From contig JAAHHL010000163.1 in NCBI GenBank assembly GCA_010672185.1, positions 1-10,064 on the forward strand: 10,064 nucleotides of DNA, written 5' to 3'. The notes beneath the pieces were generated by a model, which was given only the letters and a program-made list of their open reading frames with translations, made no database searches and was not told the DNA's origin. Source of the DNA: Caldora sp. SIO3E6 (lineage in GTDB: Bacteria > Cyanobacteriota > Cyanobacteriia > Cyanobacteriales > Coleofasciculaceae). The translations under genes were made by a program, and so were the position numbers. Positions 7,902-10,064 of the stretch are shown in pieces. Position 1 is the first letter of the stretch; each line of letters begins with the position of its first letter.

Positions 7902-7977
7902 ACCGCCAAGGCGATTAGGACAAGGGGCTTAAGCCCCTTGTTTGGCTTACCTGAGAATGTCTTAACCGCCCGGCGAC
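7902..7977. repeat. Palindromic repeat cluster in the dndC-dndB divergent region
   Basis: A perfect 22-bp palindrome (7921-7942, centre GGGGCTTAAGCCCC) is flanked by two near-identical short hairpins, AACCGCCAAGGCGA at 7902-7915 and AACCGCCCGGCGA at 7965-7977. Each flank is itself a small dyad (CGCC/GGCG). Palindromes with this ACAAGGGGCTTAAGCC core are, to my knowledge, dispersed in cyanobacterial genomes, so this is most likely a REP/MITE-like mobile hairpin. Without a T-run it is not a normal terminator. It separates the dndC side from the dndB promoter side of the region. Confidence 0.6.
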
Positions 7978-8006
7978 TGCTATGATTTAATTATTGCACA
8001 TACTTT

Positions 8007-8022
8007 TAGTTTTTAAAAACTA
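8007..8022. promoter_or_regulatory. Operator-like perfect 16-bp palindrome, upstream copy
   Basis: TAGTTTTTAAAAACTA is a perfect palindrome immediately upstream of the proposed dndB -35 box (8024-8029). A second copy with one changed pair lies at 8049-8064, exactly 42 bp further on (four helical turns), so both would face the same side of the DNA. DndB of Salmonella is known to repress dnd genes by binding palindromic DNA of different sequence; a DndB or other repressor site here is inference. Confidence 0.5.
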
Positions 8023-8023
8023 G

Positions 8024-8052
8024 CTTACAAACATCCAATTTTTATTTATAGT
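8024..8052 (+). promoter_or_regulatory. Probable dndB promoter
   Basis: A -35-like CTTACA (8024-8029, four of six consensus bases) and a -10-like TATAGT (8047-8052, five of six) are 17 bases apart, which is the ideal spacing, and a transcript would start about 8059, some 30 bases before the dndB start. The -35 box directly follows the first 16-bp palindrome and the -10 box overlaps the second, a layout typical of repression. Confidence 0.45.
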
Positions 8053-8064
8053 TTTTATAAACTA
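8049..8064. promoter_or_regulatory. Operator-like 16-bp palindrome, downstream copy
   Basis: TAGTTTTTATAAACTA differs from the upstream copy at 8007-8022 by one base, which breaks one of the eight pairs. It overlaps the proposed -10 box and transcript start of dndB, so a bound protein would block transcription. A looser related dyad, TAGTATTA at 8063-8070 with TAAAACTA at 8077-8084, follows directly and reaches almost to the start codon. Confidence 0.5.
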
Positions 8065-8087
8065 GTATTATTTTTCTAAAACTAAGC

Positions 8088-9689
8088 GTGAAAGACAGTG
8101 TAACTCCCGCAACCAAAGACCTTGCCAGCCAAATCCTGGAGCAGGAAAACCAAGAAAGACAGGCGCTAGCACTACTCCTAGATAGACATTTGGCGAGAAA
8201 TGATCAACTGCTAGTGCAGAAAACCAAGATGGGTAGTACAGAAGCGTTTATTGGGGCAGTAACTCTAGAATGGTTAGCTATTCGGGTGCGCTTTGCTTCT
8301 CAACTACCCCTGTTTCAACAAAAGTTCGATCCTCAAACCAATAATGTGGTTAGGGATGCAGAAACTATTGAAGAACTTCAGCAACGTCCTCTCGATTGGT
8401 CTCGTCAAGCACCTTTAGCACAGTACCTCGCAGCGCGGAAGACTCATAAGTTTCCCGCAGTGCTAGTAGTTCTCAGCTCCCGGTGGGTGGATGAACCTCA
8501 GGCGGCAGAATGGGATAAAAAGAAGCGTGCTCTCACTTCAGCTGCTGACTTCACAGCTTTAGATAAAGATGGGATAGTGGGATTACTAGATGTTTCAGAG
8601 AATGTTTCGATTTTTGCCTTAGATGGTCAACATCGACTTATGGGTGTCCAAGGTTTGATGGAGTTAATTAAAACCGGTAGACTTCAGAAATATAACAAGG
8701 CAAAGAAACCTGCTGGCTCAGTGATTACTATGGATGACTTGATGAAAGAATATCAAGTAGAGCCTGCTTATCTTCAAAGTTTAGCCCAGGAAAAGATTGG
8801 CATTGAGTTTGTGCCTGCGGTAGTCCAGGGAGAAACTCGTGAAGAAGCGCGGCGGCGAGTTCGCTCGATCTTTGCCCATGTTAACTTAATGGCTATTAGG
8901 CTAAGCAAAGGACAGCTGGCTTTGCTTAATGAAGATGATGGTTTCTCGATTGTTGCCAGAAAAATTGCGGTAACTCATCCCTTGCTCAAAGATTCGGAAA
9001 AGCGTAATCCTCGCGTTAATTGGGATAGTGCCACAGTTGCGGCTAAGTCAACAGTTTTGACAACCCTACAAGCTCTTAAGGAAATGTCTGAGTTGTACTT
9101 GGGGTATAAATTCCTTCATTGGAAACCTTCAGAAAAAGGTTTAATTCCGATGCGTCCTGAAGATGAGCAATTAAAACAAGGCTTGGGGGATTTTAAAGCG
9201 CTTTTCGATTATTTAGCAAGTTTACCTAGCTATCAAAAACTGGAAGCTGGAACCGAAACTCCCCAGTTAAGGCGATTTAGTCACGAGAGGGGAGCAGGGG
9301 AAGGCAACTTACTTTTCCGTCCCGTCGGACAAGTTGCTCTAGCTCAGGCTTTGGGAATCGTGGTATTTAAGAAAGGGTTATCCTTAAAGGACATTTTTGA
9401 GAAACTGCGGCAGTATGACGCCGAAGGTGGCTTTAGTCGCATGGATGACCCTCAATCTCCCTGGTATGGAGTTTTGTATGACCCCAATCGCAAGCGGGTG
9501 CTAGTTTCTGGACGAGATTTAGCTACTAAGCTGATTGTCTATCTGCTAGGGTGTATTCAAGATAATTTAGAACGTGCAGAATTGCGCATAGCTGTGGCGG
9601 ATGCAAGAGCTATGGGGAGAAATCAAGCAATGAGTTTTGAGGGCAAATTGGTGAAGCCAAAGGAAGTAGGATTACCTTCTTTGATTTAG
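8088..9689 (+). CDS. dndB: DndB-like DGQHR-domain protein
   Basis: DndB proteins are accessory to DNA phosphorothioation: they bind DNA, and in studied systems act as negative regulators of the modification genes and limit modification frequency; they are not needed for the chemistry. Visible here: the family-naming DGQHR at 179-183 in SIFALDGQHRLMG, then RVRSIFAHVN (HVN at 264-266) and LSKGQLALLNEDDG at 272-285, in the usual order of the ParB-like DGQHR fold. The protein has 533 residues; about 100 residues before the core include a Gln/Glu-rich helix, and the C-terminal half has no further motif I know. The start is GTG 8088 without a recognisable ribosome site; the next in-frame ATG (8229) would remove 47 residues that look like a real helix. 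It is divergent from dndC and has its own operator-like palindromes. It could be a DGQHR protein of another modification system, but the neighbouring dndC favours DndB. Confidence 0.85.
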   Translation: MKDSVTPATKDLASQILEQENQERQALALLLDRHLARNDQLLVQKTKMGSTEAFIGAVTLEWLAIRVRFASQLPLFQQKFDPQTNNVVRDAETIEELQQRPLDWSRQAPLAQYLAARKTHKFPAVLVVLSSRWVDEPQAAEWDKKKRALTSAADFTALDKDGIVGLLDVSENVSIFALDGQHRLMGVQGLMELIKTGRLQKYNKAKKPAGSVITMDDLMKEYQVEPAYLQSLAQEKIGIEFVPAVVQGETREEARRRVRSIFAHVNLMAIRLSKGQLALLNEDDGFSIVARKIAVTHPLLKDSEKRNPRVNWDSATVAAKSTVLTTLQALKEMSELYLGYKFLHWKPSEKGLIPMRPEDEQLKQGLGDFKALFDYLASLPSYQKLEAGTETPQLRRFSHERGAGEGNLLFRPVGQVALAQALGIVVFKKGLSLKDIFEKLRQYDAEGGFSRMDDPQSPWYGVLYDPNRKRVLVSGRDLATKLIVYLLGCIQDNLERAELRIAVADARAMGRNQAMSFEGKLVKPKEVGLPSLI

Positions 9690-10064
9690 CAAGGCAACAG
9701 AGATGGTGAGGAGCAATGGGAATGGAAAACAAGGAAGTGTAGCTGACCCCGAAGGTAGGGAAGGTTTATCATCCCCATCATCTGAGTCCTCCCACACTCC
9801 TCCTGACTCACCGTTCGCTCAATTTTAGAGTCTATTCAGAATTATTGTGCCAAAACACTTATTCTATAAAGGTTTGAGAAGATCTAGAGAGGAGTGAGCT
9901 TTCTGGAAATTCAGAGAAGCGATCACTAGCTAGGGTCTGCTGAATAAGTCATTAGCTATCAGTTTTTAGCTTTCAGCCGTCAGCTTTCAGCTTTCAGCTT
10001 GAAGATTACCCAGGGATTTTCCACAACAATGACAGCTTTTTGAGCCCATTTGATACATTTCCTT
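9690..10064. other. Non-coding region after dndB with an IS-end-like motif
   Basis: No supported gene lies here. There is no hairpin plus T-run, so no terminator for dndB is visible. A C-rich simple-sequence part (9770-9812, many TCCTCC/ACTCC words) is typical of degenerate cyanobacterial spacer DNA. GGGTCTGCTGAATAAGT at 9933-9949 resembles terminal inverted repeats of cyanobacterial insertion sequences, and a 7-bp tandem repeat follows. The last 60 bases hold a short minus-strand frame with SCHCCGK that could be a transposase scrap or chance. Confidence 0.4.
9954..10000. repeat. Tandem 7-bp repeat (AGCTTTC type)
   Basis: Seven consecutive heptamer positions from 9954 read AGCTATC, AGTTTTT, AGCTTTC, AGCCGTC, AGCTTTC, AGCTTTC and a partial AGCTT. 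Three are exact and the others differ by one to three bases. This is a typical short tandemly repeated repetitive sequence of filamentous cyanobacteria, with no known function, and it lies next to the IS-like end. Confidence 0.75.

Noticed and set aside
7801..8087. Salmonella-type DndB operator TACG-N10-CGTA
   Set aside because: I looked for it in the divergent region; only a lone CGTA at 7807-7810 occurs, without its partner at the right distance.
9703..9828. 41-residue plus-strand frame after dndB (starts MVRSNGNGKQG)
   Set aside because: It has no ribosome site, lies in C-rich simple-sequence DNA and encodes a Ser/Pro-rich peptide typical of chance frames in cyanobacterial spacers.

Overview
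The window looks like a chromosomal defence island from a filamentous cyanobacterium. The base for that is direct: four perfect HIP1 octamers (GCGATCGC at 3842-3849, 4630-4637, 6871-6878 and 7613-7620), short tandem repeats of a kind common in Nostocales and Oscillatoriales (8-bp CCGCGTCC units at 6154-6185, 7-bp AGCTTTC units at 9954-10000) and a GTTGGGT/ACCCAAC hairpin at 5930-5956. The species cannot be named from this.

Layout. From 1 to 5484 (minus strand, read right to left) lies a tightly packed three-gene unit: a PD-(D/E)XK restriction-endonuclease-fold protein with a winged helix and zinc ribbon (4168-5484), a very large XPD/DinG-type helicase with four cysteines between Walker A and the DEAD box (678-4175), and the N-terminal 229 residues of a pPIWI-RE protein that runs off the left edge (1-688). 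Stop and start codons overlap by 8 and 11 bases, so the unit is probably translationally coupled. This is the three-gene pPIWI-RE module predicted by comparative genomics to be an RNA-dependent restriction system. A good promoter lies just upstream (5520-5549).

5530-5970 is a 440-base non-coding stretch with a tandem repeat, a Rho-independent terminator on the minus strand, a fold-rich stretch that might be a small RNA, and a dispersed cyanobacterial hairpin. 5971-7800 (minus) is dndC, the ATP-pyrophosphatase/PAPS-reductase-like enzyme of DNA phosphorothioation, with an unusual low-complexity C-terminal tail. 7801-8087 is a divergent regulatory region with several palindromes, among them two copies of a 16-bp (near-)palindrome exactly 42 bp apart around a likely dndB promoter. 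8088-9689 (plus) is a dndB-like DGQHR-domain gene. 9690-10064 is non-coding and carries short repeats and an insertion-sequence-like end.

How it may work together (inference): dndB and dndC belong to the sulfur-modification (phosphorothioate) machinery, yet the place usually held by dndD and dndE is taken by the pPIWI-RE/helicase/nuclease module. Either a phosphorothioate mark tells self from non-self for a pPIWI-RE restriction module, or two separate defence systems happen to sit side by side. The terminator and separate promoter between them show they are probably separate transcription units, but do not decide between these readings. dndA, dndD, dndE and the PIWI catalytic part would have to be sought outside the window.
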